Source of the DNA: Xanthomonas sp. NCPPB 1128
Lineage (GTDB): Bacteria > Pseudomonadota > Gammaproteobacteria > Xanthomonadales > Xanthomonadaceae
Assembly: GCF_001043115.1 (NCBI RefSeq)
Contig: NZ_LFME01000009.1
Coordinates: 1-64,000 of the forward strand
Direction: 5' to 3'
DNA: 64,000 nucleotides
Position 1 is the stretch's first letter; every line of letters begins with the position of its first letter. A program made the translations under genes and the position numbers. The notes beneath the pieces were generated by a model that did not search any database, had not been told where the DNA came from, and worked only from the letters and a program-made list of their open reading frames with translations. This document shows, piece by piece, positions 28,406 through 37,853 of this stretch.

Positions 28406-30220
28406 CGGCACGCCTTCCGGATTCAGCGTGCGGCTCTCGCGTCGCGGCGGGGTGAACGGGGTCGGCGTGGGCACCGCCGGGGTGATGTTGCCGTACATCA
28501 AGCCGGTGCCGGCGCGCACGGTGCCGGCGGCGATCTCCAGTTCCAGCCGCTCGGCATCGCGGCGGCGGATCTCGCGGGCCAGGGAGCGCGCCTCGCTCTC
28601 GTCCATGCCCAGTTCGATCAGCGCGGCCTGGCCGAACTCCACCGCGGATTCGAAGGTCTCGCGGATGTGGTAGTCCACGCCGGCGGCGATCAGCTCCAGC
28701 GCGTGCTCGCGGTCGTAGGAGCGCACCAGCAGCTTGGCCTGCGGAAACTCGGTCGTGGCCAGTTCGACGATGCGATTTGCGGCTTCGCGGTTGTCGACGC
28801 ACACCGCGATGGCGCGCGCGCTGTGCGCACCGGAGGCGTGCAGCACGTCCAGGCGGGTGCCGTCACCGTAGTAGATCTTGAAACCGAACTTGGCCGCGCT
28901 CTGGATCATCTCGATGTCGTTGTCGATGATGGTCACGTCCACGTCGCGCGCCAGCAGCGACTGGCTGGCGACCTGGCCGAAGCGGCCGAAGCCGATGATC
29001 AACACGCTGCCGGTGAGGCCGTCGGCCGCATCCACGCCTTCCATGGAAGGCGCCTCCACCGGTGCCCAACGCCGGTACAGCAGCACGAAAAACGGGGTCA
29101 GCGCCATCGACAGCACCACGATGGCGGTCAGGTTGGCATTGATCTGCGCGTCGATGACGCCGGCACCGCTGGCGGCAGCGAACAGCACGAACGCGAACTC
29201 GCCGCCCTGCGCCATCAGCACGCCACGATCCAGCGCCTGCGCATGGCCGCTGCCGGTGAGCCGCGCGACCAGGTAGATGCACGCGGCCTTGGCGGCCATG
29301 AAGGCGAGCACGCCGCTGAGGATCAGCGTCCAGTTGGCCGCCACCACCGCCAGGTTCAGCGCCATGCCGACACCGAGGAAGAACAATCCCAGCAGGATGC
29401 CGCGGAAGGGCTCGATGTCGGCTTCGATCTGGTGGCGGAAGGTCGATTCGGACAGCAGCACGCCGGCCAGGAACGCGCCCATCGCCATCGACAGCCCGCC
29501 GAGCTGCATCAGCAGCGCCGCCCCCAGCACCACCAGCAAGGCCGCCGCGGTCATCACCTCGCGCGCCTTGGCCGCGGCCAGCAGCCGGAACAGCGGATTG
29601 AGCAGCCAGCGCCCGGCCGCCAGCAGGCCGACGATCGCCGCGGCGCCGATACCGATGCCGATCCAGCGCGACGGCGCCGAAGCGTCCGCCGGCACCGGCG
29701 CCATCGAGGCCACCACGGCCAGCAGCGGCACGATCAACAGGTCCTCGAACAGCAGGATCGCCACGATCTTCTGGCCGGCCGGCAAGGCGATGTCGCCGCG
29801 CTCGCCGAGCAGTTGCATCACCACCGCGGTGGAGGTCAGCACGAAGCCGGAGGCGGCGATGAAGGCCACCGGCAGCGGGAAGCCGAAGGCTAGTCCGACC
29901 CCGGTCAGCACGCTGGCGCAGACGATGATCTGCGCGGTGCCCAGTCCAAAGATCTGCTTGCGCAGGCTCCACAGGTGCGAGGGCCGCATTTCCAGGCCGA
30001 TCACGAACAGGAACATGACCACGCCCAGTTCGGCGACGTGCAGGATCGCCTGCGGATCGGAGAACCAGCCCAGGCCGAATGGCCCGATCGCCAGGCCGGC
30101 GGCGAGATAGCCGAGCACCGAACCCAGGCCGAGCCGGCGGAACACCGGCACCGCCACCACGGCCGCGCCGAGCAGCGCCACCACCTTGATCAATTCGCTG
30201 CTGTCGGCTGCACTGGTCAT
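28370..30220 (-). CDS. KefB/KefC-type CPA2 monovalent cation:proton antiporter with TrkA-N domain
   Basis: The product is 616 residues. About 12 membrane helices form the Na/H-exchanger domain (residues about 10-385; ELGVVMFLFVIGLEMRPSHL and GFVLTSTAVVMQLLGERGD, then LLFEDLLIVPLLA). A cytosolic RCK/TrkA-N domain (about 408-525) with GFGRFGQVASQSLLA binds NAD(H) or adenylates. The C-terminal tail is Pro/Arg-rich. It exports K+ or Na+ for H+ at the inner membrane. No KefF/KefG ancillary gene is adjacent, so glutathione gating is not shown. The 3' end lies in the duplicated unit. Confidence 0.9.
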   Translation of the reverse strand: MTSAADSSELIKVVALLGAAVVAVPVFRRLGLGSVLGYLAAGLAIGPFGLGWFSDPQAILHVAELGVVMFLFVIGLEMRPSHLWSLRKQIFGLGTAQIIVCASVLTGVGLAFGFPLPVAFIAASGFVLTSTAVVMQLLGERGDIALPAGQKIVAILLFEDLLIVPLLAVVASMAPVPADASAPSRWIGIGIGAAAIVGLLAAGRWLLNPLFRLLAAAKAREVMTAAALLVVLGAALLMQLGGLSMAMGAFLAGVLLSESTFRHQIEADIEPFRGILLGLFFLGVGMALNLAVVAANWTLILSGVLAFMAAKAACIYLVARLTGSGHAQALDRGVLMAQGGEFAFVLFAAASGAGVIDAQINANLTAIVVLSMALTPFFVLLYRRWAPVEAPSMEGVDAADGLTGSVLIIGFGRFGQVASQSLLARDVDVTIIDNDIEMIQSAAKFGFKIYYGDGTRLDVLHASGAHSARAIAVCVDNREAANRIVELATTEFPQAKLLVRSYDREHALELIAAGVDYHIRETFESAVEFGQAALIELGMDESEARSLAREIRRRDAERLELEIAAGTVRAGTGLMYGNITPAVPTPTPFTPPRRESRTLNPEGVPVTEPAQERDGT

Positions 30221-30345
30221 GCGCCGATTCTACGCATAAGGCCGGAGCATCCCCATGGATCGGGATGCGAGGTGAGACACGGTGCACTGCGTGCTGGCAC
30301 AAGGAGCTTCTTGGGAGACATGCATGCGGTCGCGCGCTGCGCGCC

Positions 30346-31066
30346 GTACCCTCACCCCAACCCCTCTCCCGATGGGAGAGGGGCTTGAGCGTGCGCCACT
30401 GCTGTATCAGCCATCGAGATCCAGCCTCCCTTCTCCCGCCGGGAGAAGGTGCCCCGCAAGGGCGGATGAGGGTGCGGGCGCCGCTCTGTACCACGACAGC
30501 TCGTGTGGCGTGGCATCGCGAGGCGCTTCGCGTCCGTACCCTCACCCCACCCCCTCTCCCGACGGGAGACGGACTTGAGCGTGCGCCACTGCTGCATCAG
30601 CCATCAACACCGCGCCTCCCTTCTCCCACCGGGAGAAGGTGCCCCCCGCAGGGGCGATGAGGATACGGGCGCCGCTCTGTACCAAGACAGCTAGTGCGGC
30701 GTGACATCGCGAGGCGCTTCGCGCCGTACCCTCATCCCAACCCCTCTCCCGACGGGAGAGGGGCTTGAGCGTGCGCCACTGCTGTGTCAGCCATCGAGAC
30801 CCAGCCTCCCTTCTCCCACCGGGAGAAGGTGCCCCGCAGGGGCGGATGAGGGTGCGGGCGCCGCTATGTACCACGACAGCTCGTGTGGCCTGGTATCGCG
30901 AGGCGCTTCGCGCCGTACCCTCACCCCAACCCCTCTCCCGCAGGGAGAGGGGCTTGAGCGTGCGCCACTGCTCATCAGCCATCGACACCGTTATCAACAC
31001 CGCGCCTCCCTTCTCCCACCGGGAGAAGGTGCCCCGCAGGGGCGGATGAGGGTACGGGCGCCGCCG
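30346..31066. repeat. Tandem array of four ~190-bp units with paired hairpins
   Basis: Units begin with GTACCCTCA at 30346, 30536, 30726 and 30915 (periods 190, 190, 189). Each carries two palindromes: CCCTCTCCCG..CGGGAGAGGG and CCTTCTCCC..GGGAGAAGG. A divergent spacer ends in the GCATCGCGAGGCGCTTCGCG block. It lies between the kef start and the moeB stop. Frames through it are incidental. Confidence 0.85.
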
Positions 31067-31089
31067 CGAACAGCTACACCTAGCAGCAG

Positions 31090-32226
31090 CTAACCCTCAG
31101 CGCCGCAGAACCGCGCATAGTCGATGTAACCAGGGAACGACCGCTCCGGCGCGCACAGCGGACACTGCGGATCGGCGGACAGGCGGGTTTCGCGGAAGCG
31201 CATCGCTAGGGCGTCGAAGTGCAGCAGGCGGCCGCGCAGCGGCTCGCCGATGTCGAGCAGCAGCTTCAAGACCTCGCTGGCCTGCAGCAACCCGACGATG
31301 CCCGGCAGCACGCCGAGCACGCCGGCCTCGGCGCAGTTCGGCGCGAATTCCGGTGGCGGCGGTTCCGGGAACAGGCAGCGATAGCACGGCGCCTGTCCGC
31401 GCCGGCGGCCGGCATCGAATACGCTGACCTGGCCCTCGAAGCGCTGTACCGCGCCGTATACCAGCGGCTTGCCCAGCTTCACGCAGGCATCGTTGAGCAG
31501 GTAGCGGGCAGGGAAATTGTCTGACCCGTCCAACACCACGTCCACGTCCTGCAACAACCGCTCGACGTTCTCCGCGGTGACCCGCTCGCGCACCGCCTCC
31601 ACCCGCACGCCAGGATTCAACGCGCCCAGGCTGGCCGCCGCCGAGTCCACCTTGGCCTGGCCGATCCGCGCGTCGCCGTGCAGGATCTGCCGCTGCAGGT
31701 TGCTGCGCTCGACCACGTCGTCGTCGGCGATGCGCAACTGCCCCACTCCGGCCGCGGCCAGGTAGAAGCCGGCCGGCGAGCCCAGTCCGCCGGCGCCGAC
31801 CAGCAGCACGCGCGCGGCCTGCAGCCGGCGCTGGCCCTCGACCCCGACTTCGGGCAGGCGCAGATGGCGCGAATAGCGGTCGAAGAAGTCTTCCTGCTCC
31901 GGCGCCAGCGTAGGCCGATGCAGCGGCAACCCCTCGCGCTGCCAGCGCGTCGTGCCGCCCAGCACCGAGGCGACCTGCGGGTAGCCGGCCTGCTCAAGGA
32001 ACACCGCGGTGTCGTGCGAGCGTTTGCCGCTCTGGCAGATCAGCAGCACCTCGGTCTCGGCACCGAGATAGGCGGCCGGGTCGGCCTGCAACTGCGCCCG
32101 GGCCACGCCCTGCGCGCCGGCGGCCATGCCGGTGGCGCGCTCGTGCTCCTCGCGGATGTCGATCAGACGCGCGCCTTGCGCCTGCCGCGCCTGCGCCTGT
32201 ACGGGAGTCAGTTCTCGAATGCCCAT
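31090..32226 (-). CDS. moeB: MoeB/ThiF-type sulfur-carrier adenylyltransferase with N-terminal rhodanese domain
   Basis: The product is 378 residues. A rhodanese domain (about 1-105) has its active-site loop as CQSGKRS. The E1-like adenylating domain follows (ATP loop GAGGLGSP; RSNLQRQILHGDARIGQAK; DGSDNFPARYLLND). The zinc site is made of CYRC and CPLC. It activates the C-terminal glycine of MoaD (and possibly ThiS) with ATP, and the rhodanese may supply sulfur in cis. Fused proteins usually carry rhodanese at the C-terminus, so this order is notable. moeA and mobA lie upstream on the same strand, separated by a gap with repeats. Confidence 0.9.
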   Translation of the reverse strand: MGIRELTPVQAQARQAQGARLIDIREEHERATGMAAGAQGVARAQLQADPAAYLGAETEVLLICQSGKRSHDTAVFLEQAGYPQVASVLGGTTRWQREGLPLHRPTLAPEQEDFFDRYSRHLRLPEVGVEGQRRLQAARVLLVGAGGLGSPAGFYLAAAGVGQLRIADDDVVERSNLQRQILHGDARIGQAKVDSAAASLGALNPGVRVEAVRERVTAENVERLLQDVDVVLDGSDNFPARYLLNDACVKLGKPLVYGAVQRFEGQVSVFDAGRRRGQAPCYRCLFPEPPPPEFAPNCAEAGVLGVLPGIVGLLQASEVLKLLLDIGEPLRGRLLHFDALAMRFRETRLSADPQCPLCAPERSFPGYIDYARFCGAEG

Positions 32227-32552
32227 GCGCGCATTATCGGCGCAAATCGGGCCGGCGTCCGCCGTCGGCGGCGCGGTTCAAGGGCGCTTCAACTAACGAC
32301 GGAAGCGTCCTGTGGAAGTCAACTGTCATGTAGCCGCGAGGAGCGAAGTCCAAAGCCGCCCGGCACCTTCATGCGTCGGGACTGAAGTCCCTCCCACAAT
32401 GCGGCCTCCCACGAGGCTGGCGCCGCGCCTGTGGGAGCGGCCTCAACCGCGACGCGCTTGACCGCGAACGCCCCTCCGCGGCTGACGCCATTCCCACGGG
32501 GCGACCTACATCCGGCTCGATGGTGGCGGATATTGGTGCGTGGTGGGTGCCC
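32227..32552. repeat. 326-bp gap with degenerate GGGACTGAAGTCCC / GTGGGAGCGGC repeats
   Basis: GTCGGGACTGAAGTCCCTCC (about 32378-32397) and GTGGGAGCGGCCTCAACCGC (about 32431-32450) belong to the same dispersed repeat family as at 28085 and 59163. They no longer form one clean palindrome. No gene-like frame is seen. Confidence 0.6.
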
Positions 32553-33770
32553 TCAGTACGGCACCACCTCGACCACGTCGCCGGCCTGGAACTGGCGTGC
32601 GCCCTCCTCCAGCCGCAGCAGCACGTCGCTGTCGGCGGCGCCGCGCAGGCGATGCGAGCCGTCCGCGGGATTCGGTTCCGCCCACAACTGGCCGTGCGCG
32701 TCGCAGCGCATGCGCCCGCGCAGGAACTCCAGCCGGTCGTGGCGCTTGTCCCAGCCGGCCGCCAGCCGCGCACGCCAGGCCCGGTGCGGTTCGCTGCGTC
32801 GCTGCAATGCATCCAGCAACGGCCGCCCGATCGCCAGGAAGGTCGCCAGCACCGACACCGGATTGCCCGGCAAGCCCAGGAACAGAGCGCGGTCCCACTG
32901 GCCGAACAGCAGCGGCATGCCCGGACGCATGCGCACCTTCCAGAACAGGATGCGGCCGTGCTCGGCCAACAGCCGTGGCAAGTAGTCCTTCTCGCCGGCA
33001 GACACGCCGCCACAGGTCAGCACCACGTCGAACGCCGAGGCCGCATCGGCGAGCATGGCCTGGATGCGCTGCGGATCGTCCGGCAGGGTCGGCCAGGCGG
33101 TCGGCGCCAGGCCGAGCAGGCGCAGCTGGGCCATCAGCATGTCGCGGTTGCTGTTGTAGATCTGCCCCGGCTGCAACGGCAGGCCCGGCTCGACCAGTTC
33201 GTCGCCGGTGGCGAACACCGCCACGGTCGGCCGCGCCGCCACGGTCAGTTGGTCCACGCCCAGGGCCGCGGCCAGGCCGATGCGCGAAGGCGTCAGCAGC
33301 ATGCCGGCCTCGAGCACGCGCTCGCCGGCGCGCACGTCCTCGCCACGCGCCCGCACATGCGCGCCGGCGGCGATGTCGGCCGGGACCTGCACCACGCCAT
33401 CATGCTCGTGCACGTTCTCCTTGATCACCACCGTGTCCGCGCCGGCCGGCAACGGCGCGCCGGTGGTCACCCGCAGGCATTCGCCCGGCGCGAGCGCCTG
33501 CTGCCGATCGGCGCCAGCGAACTGCTCGCCGGCCAGGCGCAAGTCGGTCGGCGCCCCTGGGGTCAAATCGGCATGGCGCAGCGCGAAGCCGTCCATCGCA
33601 CTGTTGGCGAACGGCGGCAGGTCGATCGGCGCATCCAGCGGTTCCAGCAAGATGCGGCCGTCGGCACGCGAGGCCGCCAGGCGCTCGCTGTTGACGGGAC
33701 GGGCGCGCGCAGCGGCAGCGACGATCGCCAGCGCATCGGTGTAGGCAATCCGGGAGGGATAGTCGGTCAT
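32553..33770 (-). CDS. moeA: Molybdopterin molybdenumtransferase MoeA
   Basis: The product is 405 residues and inserts molybdate into adenylylated molybdopterin. Family marks are PPFANSAMDGFALR near the N-terminus, RARGEDVRAGERVLEAG, the central domain with TGDELVEPG, and VVLTCGGVSAGEKDYL (GGVSxG). LFLGLPGNPVSV lies in the C-terminal part. Domain order I-IV is complete. The start at 33770 overlaps the mobA stop by 4 bp (ATGA), so the two are translationally coupled. Confidence 0.95.
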   Translation of the reverse strand: MTDYPSRIAYTDALAIVAAAARARPVNSERLAASRADGRILLEPLDAPIDLPPFANSAMDGFALRHADLTPGAPTDLRLAGEQFAGADRQQALAPGECLRVTTGAPLPAGADTVVIKENVHEHDGVVQVPADIAAGAHVRARGEDVRAGERVLEAGMLLTPSRIGLAAALGVDQLTVAARPTVAVFATGDELVEPGLPLQPGQIYNSNRDMLMAQLRLLGLAPTAWPTLPDDPQRIQAMLADAASAFDVVLTCGGVSAGEKDYLPRLLAEHGRILFWKVRMRPGMPLLFGQWDRALFLGLPGNPVSVLATFLAIGRPLLDALQRRSEPHRAWRARLAAGWDKRHDRLEFLRGRMRCDAHGQLWAEPNPADGSHRLRGAADSDVLLRLEEGARQFQAGDVVEVVPY

Positions 33771-34372
33771 GGTGGCGGCAGGATACCCGCTGCGGCCAGG
33801 TCCTGCGGCGTGTTCAGATTGCCCAGTACGATCCCTGGCAACGCCACGGGGACCATGCGCAGGCGCTGCTGCAAGGCGCGCGGCGCGTAGCGGGCGGCCG
33901 CCAGCGCCTCCTCCAGCGCCGGACGCAGCGCGGATAATCGGTACAGCGCGACCAGCGGCTGCGCGCCGGCGGCATCCTCGATCCAGGCGCCGTCATGGTC
34001 CGCAGCGGCTGCGACCAGCACGGCAGGCAGGTCCGGCGGCAACCGGCACAGGTCGACCGGGACAGTCAGCAGCCAAGGCGTGGAGCAGGCAGCGGCGAGC
34101 GCGTCCAGCCCGGCGATCGGTCCCAGCGAGCGTTCCGCCCCGGCCGGTGCCGCGACCCGGTCCGGCACGGCCTGCAGGCCGATGGCGGCGTAGCGCGGCA
34201 AGCTGCGGTTGGCGCTGACCAGCACCGCGGACACCCGCGGCGCCAGCGCCTGCACCAGCCATTGCACCTGCGCCTGCCCGTCGCGTTGCAGCCAGGCCTT
34301 GTCGCATCCGCCCAAACGTTGCGCGCGGCCGCCGGCGAGAATGCCGAGGGTGATCGCGCGCTGCGGGTCCAT
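33767..34372 (-). CDS. mobA: Molybdenum cofactor guanylyltransferase MobA
   Basis: The product is 201 residues and transfers GMP from GTP to Mo-molybdopterin, giving the bis-MGD form used by DMSO-reductase-type enzymes. The nucleotide-binding signature LAGGRAQRLGGCDKAWL starts at residue 12, and the metal-binding PVDLCRLPPDL and LGNLNTPQDL are present. The 3' end overlaps moeA by 4 bp. der lies 7 bp upstream on the same strand. Confidence 0.93.
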   Translation of the reverse strand: MDPQRAITLGILAGGRAQRLGGCDKAWLQRDGQAQVQWLVQALAPRVSAVLVSANRSLPRYAAIGLQAVPDRVAAPAGAERSLGPIAGLDALAAACSTPWLLTVPVDLCRLPPDLPAVLVAAAADHDGAWIEDAAGAQPLVALYRLSALRPALEEALAAARYAPRALQQRLRMVPVALPGIVLGNLNTPQDLAAAGILPPP

Positions 34373-34379
34373 CGTGTAG

Positions 34380-35777
34380 CTACTTGCCGCGGACGTGCTT
34401 CATCAGGCGCCGCTTCTTGGCGATCTGGCGCTCGGTCAGCACGTTCTTCTTGCCTTCGTACGGATTGGCGCCTTCGCGGAACATGAAACGCACCGGCGTG
34501 CCGACCAGCTTGAAGCGCTTGCGGAAGAAGTTCTCCAGGTAGCGCTTGTACGATTCCGGCAGCACCTTCAGGCGCGTACCGTGGACGATGAAGGTCGGCG
34601 GATTGCTGCCGCCCGGATGCACGTAACGCAGCTTGGAGACGTGGCCGCGGATGCTCGGCGGCGGATTGCTCTCGTAGGCGATTTCCAGCGCCTGGTTGAC
34701 TTCGCTGGTGCTGAACTCGCGCACCGCCGAGGCGTGCGCGCGATGGATCGCCTGGAACAGCTCGCGCAGGCCGGAGCCATGCTTGGCGGAGATGCGCACC
34801 GCCTCGGCCCAGGCCACGAAGCCGAGCTTGCGCGACAGCAGATCTTCGGCCTGGGCGCGCTGGTAGTCGCTCTGCCCGTCCCACTTGTTGATCGCCACCA
34901 CCAGGGCGCGGCCGGCATCGAGGATCGCGCCGAGCACGGTCGCGTCCTGGTCGGTCACGCCTTCGCCGGCATCGAGCATCAGCACCGCCACCTGGCACTG
35001 CTCGATCGCCTGCAGCGTCTTGAACGCGCTGAACTTCTCCACCGCCTCCTCGACCCGGCCGCGGCGGCGCCGGCGGGCGGTGTCGATCAACCGGTACAGG
35101 CGGCCGTCGCGTTCCAGGTCCACCGCGATCGAATCGCGGGTGGTGCCGGGCACCTCGGAGGCGATCATGCGCTCCTCGCCCAGCAGGCGATTGACCAGGG
35201 TCGACTTGCCCACGTTCGGGCGGCCGACGAAGGCGATGCGCATGCGCGCCGGATCGGTGTCCAGGGTCTCGCCCGCACCCTCTTCCGGCAGCCGCTCCAG
35301 CACTTCCTCGAGCAGGTCGTCGATGCCGTGGCGATGCGCGGCGGAGACCGCGATAGCGTCGCCGAGGCCGTAGCGCGCGAATTCGGCGCGCACCTGGTCC
35401 TCGTCGGTGCCGTCGATCTTGTTGATCAGCAGCAGGGTCGGCCGCGCCAGCTTGCGCAGCCAGGCCAGGATCTCGTCGTCGAGCGCAGACGATCCCTCGC
35501 GACCATCGACCACGAACAGGATCAGGTCGGCCTCGCCGGCGGCGGCGCGCGCCTGCTCGGCGGTGGCGCCGGCCAGGCCTTCCTCTTCGCCGGAGATGCC
35601 GCCGGTATCGACGATCACGAACGGGGTGTCCGGCTGCAGCCGGCATACCCCGTAGTGGCGATCGCGGGTGACGCCGGGCTGGTCGTGGACCAGCGCGTCA
35701 CGGCTGCGCGTCAGCGCATTGAACAGCGTGGACTTGCCGACATTCGGCCGTCCAACCAGGGCGACCAGCGGCAGCAT
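34380..35777 (-). CDS. der: Ribosome biogenesis GTPase Der (EngA), second G3 motif altered
   Basis: The product is 465 residues with two tandem GTPase domains (each [10 protein letters not shown]; switch motifs DTGG and DTAR; NKID and NKWD) and a C-terminal KH-like domain ending KHVRGK. It acts in 50S subunit maturation. The second G3 motif reads [10 protein letters not shown] where the family has DTAGLRRxGR. The Gly needed for switch II is an Arg here, encoded at about 35073-35084. This is either a true change or a sequence error in a GC-rich run. Essentiality argues for error. bamB is 18 bp upstream on the same strand. Confidence 0.93.
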   Translation of the reverse strand: MLPLVALVGRPNVGKSTLFNALTRSRDALVHDQPGVTRDRHYGVCRLQPDTPFVIVDTGGISGEEEGLAGATAEQARAAAGEADLILFVVDGREGSSALDDEILAWLRKLARPTLLLINKIDGTDEDQVRAEFARYGLGDAIAVSAAHRHGIDDLLEEVLERLPEEGAGETLDTDPARMRIAFVGRPNVGKSTLVNRLLGEERMIASEVPGTTRDSIAVDLERDGRLYRLIDTARRRRRGRVEEAVEKFSAFKTLQAIEQCQVAVLMLDAGEGVTDQDATVLGAILDAGRALVVAINKWDGQSDYQRAQAEDLLSRKLGFVAWAEAVRISAKHGSGLRELFQAIHRAHASAVREFSTSEVNQALEIAYESNPPPSIRGHVSKLRYVHPGGSNPPTFIVHGTRLKVLPESYKRYLENFFRKRFKLVGTPVRFMFREGANPYEGKKNVLTERQIAKKRRLMKHVRGK

Positions 35778-35795
35778 CGCGACATCCTTCTCTTG

Positions 35796-37151
35796 TTATT
35801 GACCCAACCGGAACGCGGTCAGGTCGCCTTTCGTGTTCTGCATCAGCAGGATCCCGTCCGCGACCACCGGCTGCGCCACCAGCGGCTGGCGCCCGACCCG
35901 CTCGCGCGCGGCGAACTCGCCGTTGTCGAGCCGGAGCCAGTGCAGATAGCCCTTGTAGTCGCCGACCACGGCGTAATCGCCCTGGATCGCCACGCCGGTC
36001 AGCGAACGGCGCGCCAGCGCCGGCTGCGACCACATCGCCGAGCCGGAGGCCTTGTCCAGCGCCCACACGGTGCCGGCGTTGTCGGCCACCACTACATTGC
36101 CGGAGCTCACGCCGACGCCGCCGGCGCCGCCATGATCGCGATTCCACAGCGGGCGGCCGCTCGGGCCTTCCAGCGCCACGGTCTCGTTCTTGAAGCTGCT
36201 TGCGTACAGCGTGGTGCCGTCGAGCACCGGGGCGCCGTCGACGTCGGCCATGCGCTCCAGCTCGGTGCGGCCTTCCGGCACGCCGATGGTCTGCTCCCAC
36301 AGCACACGGCCGTCCTGCATCGCCAGCGCGGCCAGGGTACCGTCGTCGTTGCCGATGAACAGCACGCCCGGACCCGCCACCACCGGCGCGTTGCCGCGCA
36401 CGGTCAGGCTCGGCAGTTCCTGCGCGTTGAACCAGCGCTGCTGGCCGGTGGCGGCATCGAAGGCGGTGGTGCGGCCGTCGTTGCTGCGCACGAACACCAT
36501 GTTCTGCGCGATCACCGGCGCGGCGATCACTTCGTTGGGCACCTTGGCGCGCCACTTCTCGGTGCCGGTGGCGGCATCGAGTGCGATCACCTCGCCGTCC
36601 AGCGCACCGACGACCACCAGGCCATCACCCACGCCCGGGCCACCGGCGAAGCGCGGCAGCGGACGCTTCTTCTCGAGCCGCTTGCGCTCCTTGGCCTGCT
36701 GCTTCTCGTTGCGCAGGCGCTGCTTGTAGGCGGCGCGCTCGTCCTTGGACAGGTTCTTGCCGGACTCGCTCTCGACCTGGCTCTTCGGCTGATCCTCGGC
36801 CTGCGACAGCTGCTGCTTGCGCGCCTGCTTGGCGTCGTATTCCCAGACCGTCTTGCCGGTCTGCAGGTCCAGCGCGTAGACCGTGCCGGAGGTCGCGGCG
36901 GCATACACCTTGCCGTCGGCCACCACCGGGTGCTGGCGCACGCCGATGCGGCGCTCGCCCTTGCCGGCGTCGGTGGACCACAGCTTCACCACCTTCACCG
37001 ACGGGGTGAACTTCACCAGTTCGGCCGGCTCGGCGGCCTTCTTGGCGGCCGCATCCTTGCCGGCGAACCAGCCCTTGACCGTGGTGCAGCCCGACAAGGC
37101 CAGACCCAGCAGGGCCACGGTGGCGACACGCTTGAACATGACTACCTTCAT
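35796..37151 (-). CDS. bamB: Outer-membrane assembly lipoprotein BamB with a charged insertion
   Basis: The product is a 451-residue beta-propeller lipoprotein of the BAM complex at the inner face of the outer membrane. The signal peptide ends in the lipobox LALSGC (Cys 22). WD/PQQ-type blades follow, each with a W- or Y-rich repeat such as GTVYALDLQTGKTVWEYD. Residues about 107-166 form a Lys/Glu/Gln-rich, probably helical insertion between early blades, which makes the protein longer than the usual 390 or so. The start at 37151 overlaps the yfgM stop by one base (TGATG). Confidence 0.92.
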   Translation of the reverse strand: MKVVMFKRVATVALLGLALSGCTTVKGWFAGKDAAAKKAAEPAELVKFTPSVKVVKLWSTDAGKGERRIGVRQHPVVADGKVYAAATSGTVYALDLQTGKTVWEYDAKQARKQQLSQAEDQPKSQVESESGKNLSKDERAAYKQRLRNEKQQAKERKRLEKKRPLPRFAGGPGVGDGLVVVGALDGEVIALDAATGTEKWRAKVPNEVIAAPVIAQNMVFVRSNDGRTTAFDAATGQQRWFNAQELPSLTVRGNAPVVAGPGVLFIGNDDGTLAALAMQDGRVLWEQTIGVPEGRTELERMADVDGAPVLDGTTLYASSFKNETVALEGPSGRPLWNRDHGGAGGVGVSSGNVVVADNAGTVWALDKASGSAMWSQPALARRSLTGVAIQGDYAVVGDYKGYLHWLRLDNGEFAARERVGRQPLVAQPVVADGILLMQNTKGDLTAFRLGQ

Positions 37152-37789
37152 CAGATCGGCTCCGCGGCATTCGGCACGCTGCCGCCCGCATCCATCAATT
37201 TCGTTTCGACCACGCGCCGCTGCGGCGAGGCCACGTCCAGGCTGGTCAGCGCCTTGGCGTACGCATCGCGCGCCGCGTCGCGCTTGCCCTGCGCGATCAG
37301 CGCATCGCCGCGAATCTCCAGGCCCTGCGAATCGGTGGCCGAGGCCACCAGCGACAGCGCGTCCTGCGGCTTGCCGCCGGAAATCAGCAACCGCGCCACG
37401 CGATGGTCGACCATCACCTTCATTTCGCCGTCGGTCTTGAGCCCGCGCAGCGTGGTCAGCGCGGCATCGGACTTGCCGGCATCGACCTGCGCCTTGGCCA
37501 GGCGCAGCGCCGCCAGTTCGGCGTAGATGTTGGTCGAGCCCTGCTGCAGTTCGGCCATGTCCTTGGCCGCCTTGTCCAGCTGATTGGCCTGGATGCTCTT
37601 GAGCACCGCTTCGTAGCGGGCATTGGCCTGGGCCAGATCGTTGGACCGCTGCTTGGTCCACCACTGCCAACCGATGATCGCGCCAAGGCCGAGGACGATG
37701 CCGCCGATCAGGCCGGCGCCGTTCTTCCTGAGCCAAGTGCGGACGCGTTCGCTTTGTTCGTGCTCGTCGAGCAGGTCGTCAATCGCCAT
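37151..37789 (-). CDS. yfgM: YfgM-like (ancillary SecYEG translocon) TPR protein
   Basis: The product is 212 residues. A short cytosolic N-terminus (MAIDDLLDEHEQSERVRTWL), one membrane helix (about residues 24-45) and a periplasmic TPR-like domain match the YfgM/TPR_21 family. YfgM links the Sec translocon to periplasmic chaperones. The start at 37789 fits the family N-terminus; longer in-frame starts do not. It lies between rodZ and bamB and is coupled to bamB. Confidence 0.9.
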   Translation of the reverse strand: MAIDDLLDEHEQSERVRTWLRKNGAGLIGGIVLGLGAIIGWQWWTKQRSNDLAQANARYEAVLKSIQANQLDKAAKDMAELQQGSTNIYAELAALRLAKAQVDAGKSDAALTTLRGLKTDGEMKVMVDHRVARLLISGGKPQDALSLVASATDSQGLEIRGDALIAQGKRDAARDAYAKALTSLDVASPQRRVVETKLMDAGGSVPNAAEPI

Positions 37790-37853
37790 GCGTACTCTCG
37801 CCCCGCCGCTGCGACGGGACATGGAATGTTGAAAGTGAGGAACCGCGCCGCCG

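Noticed and set aside
30346-31066. CRISPR array
   Set aside because: Repeat units are about 190 bp and internally palindromic, spacers are related to each other, and no cas genes are present.
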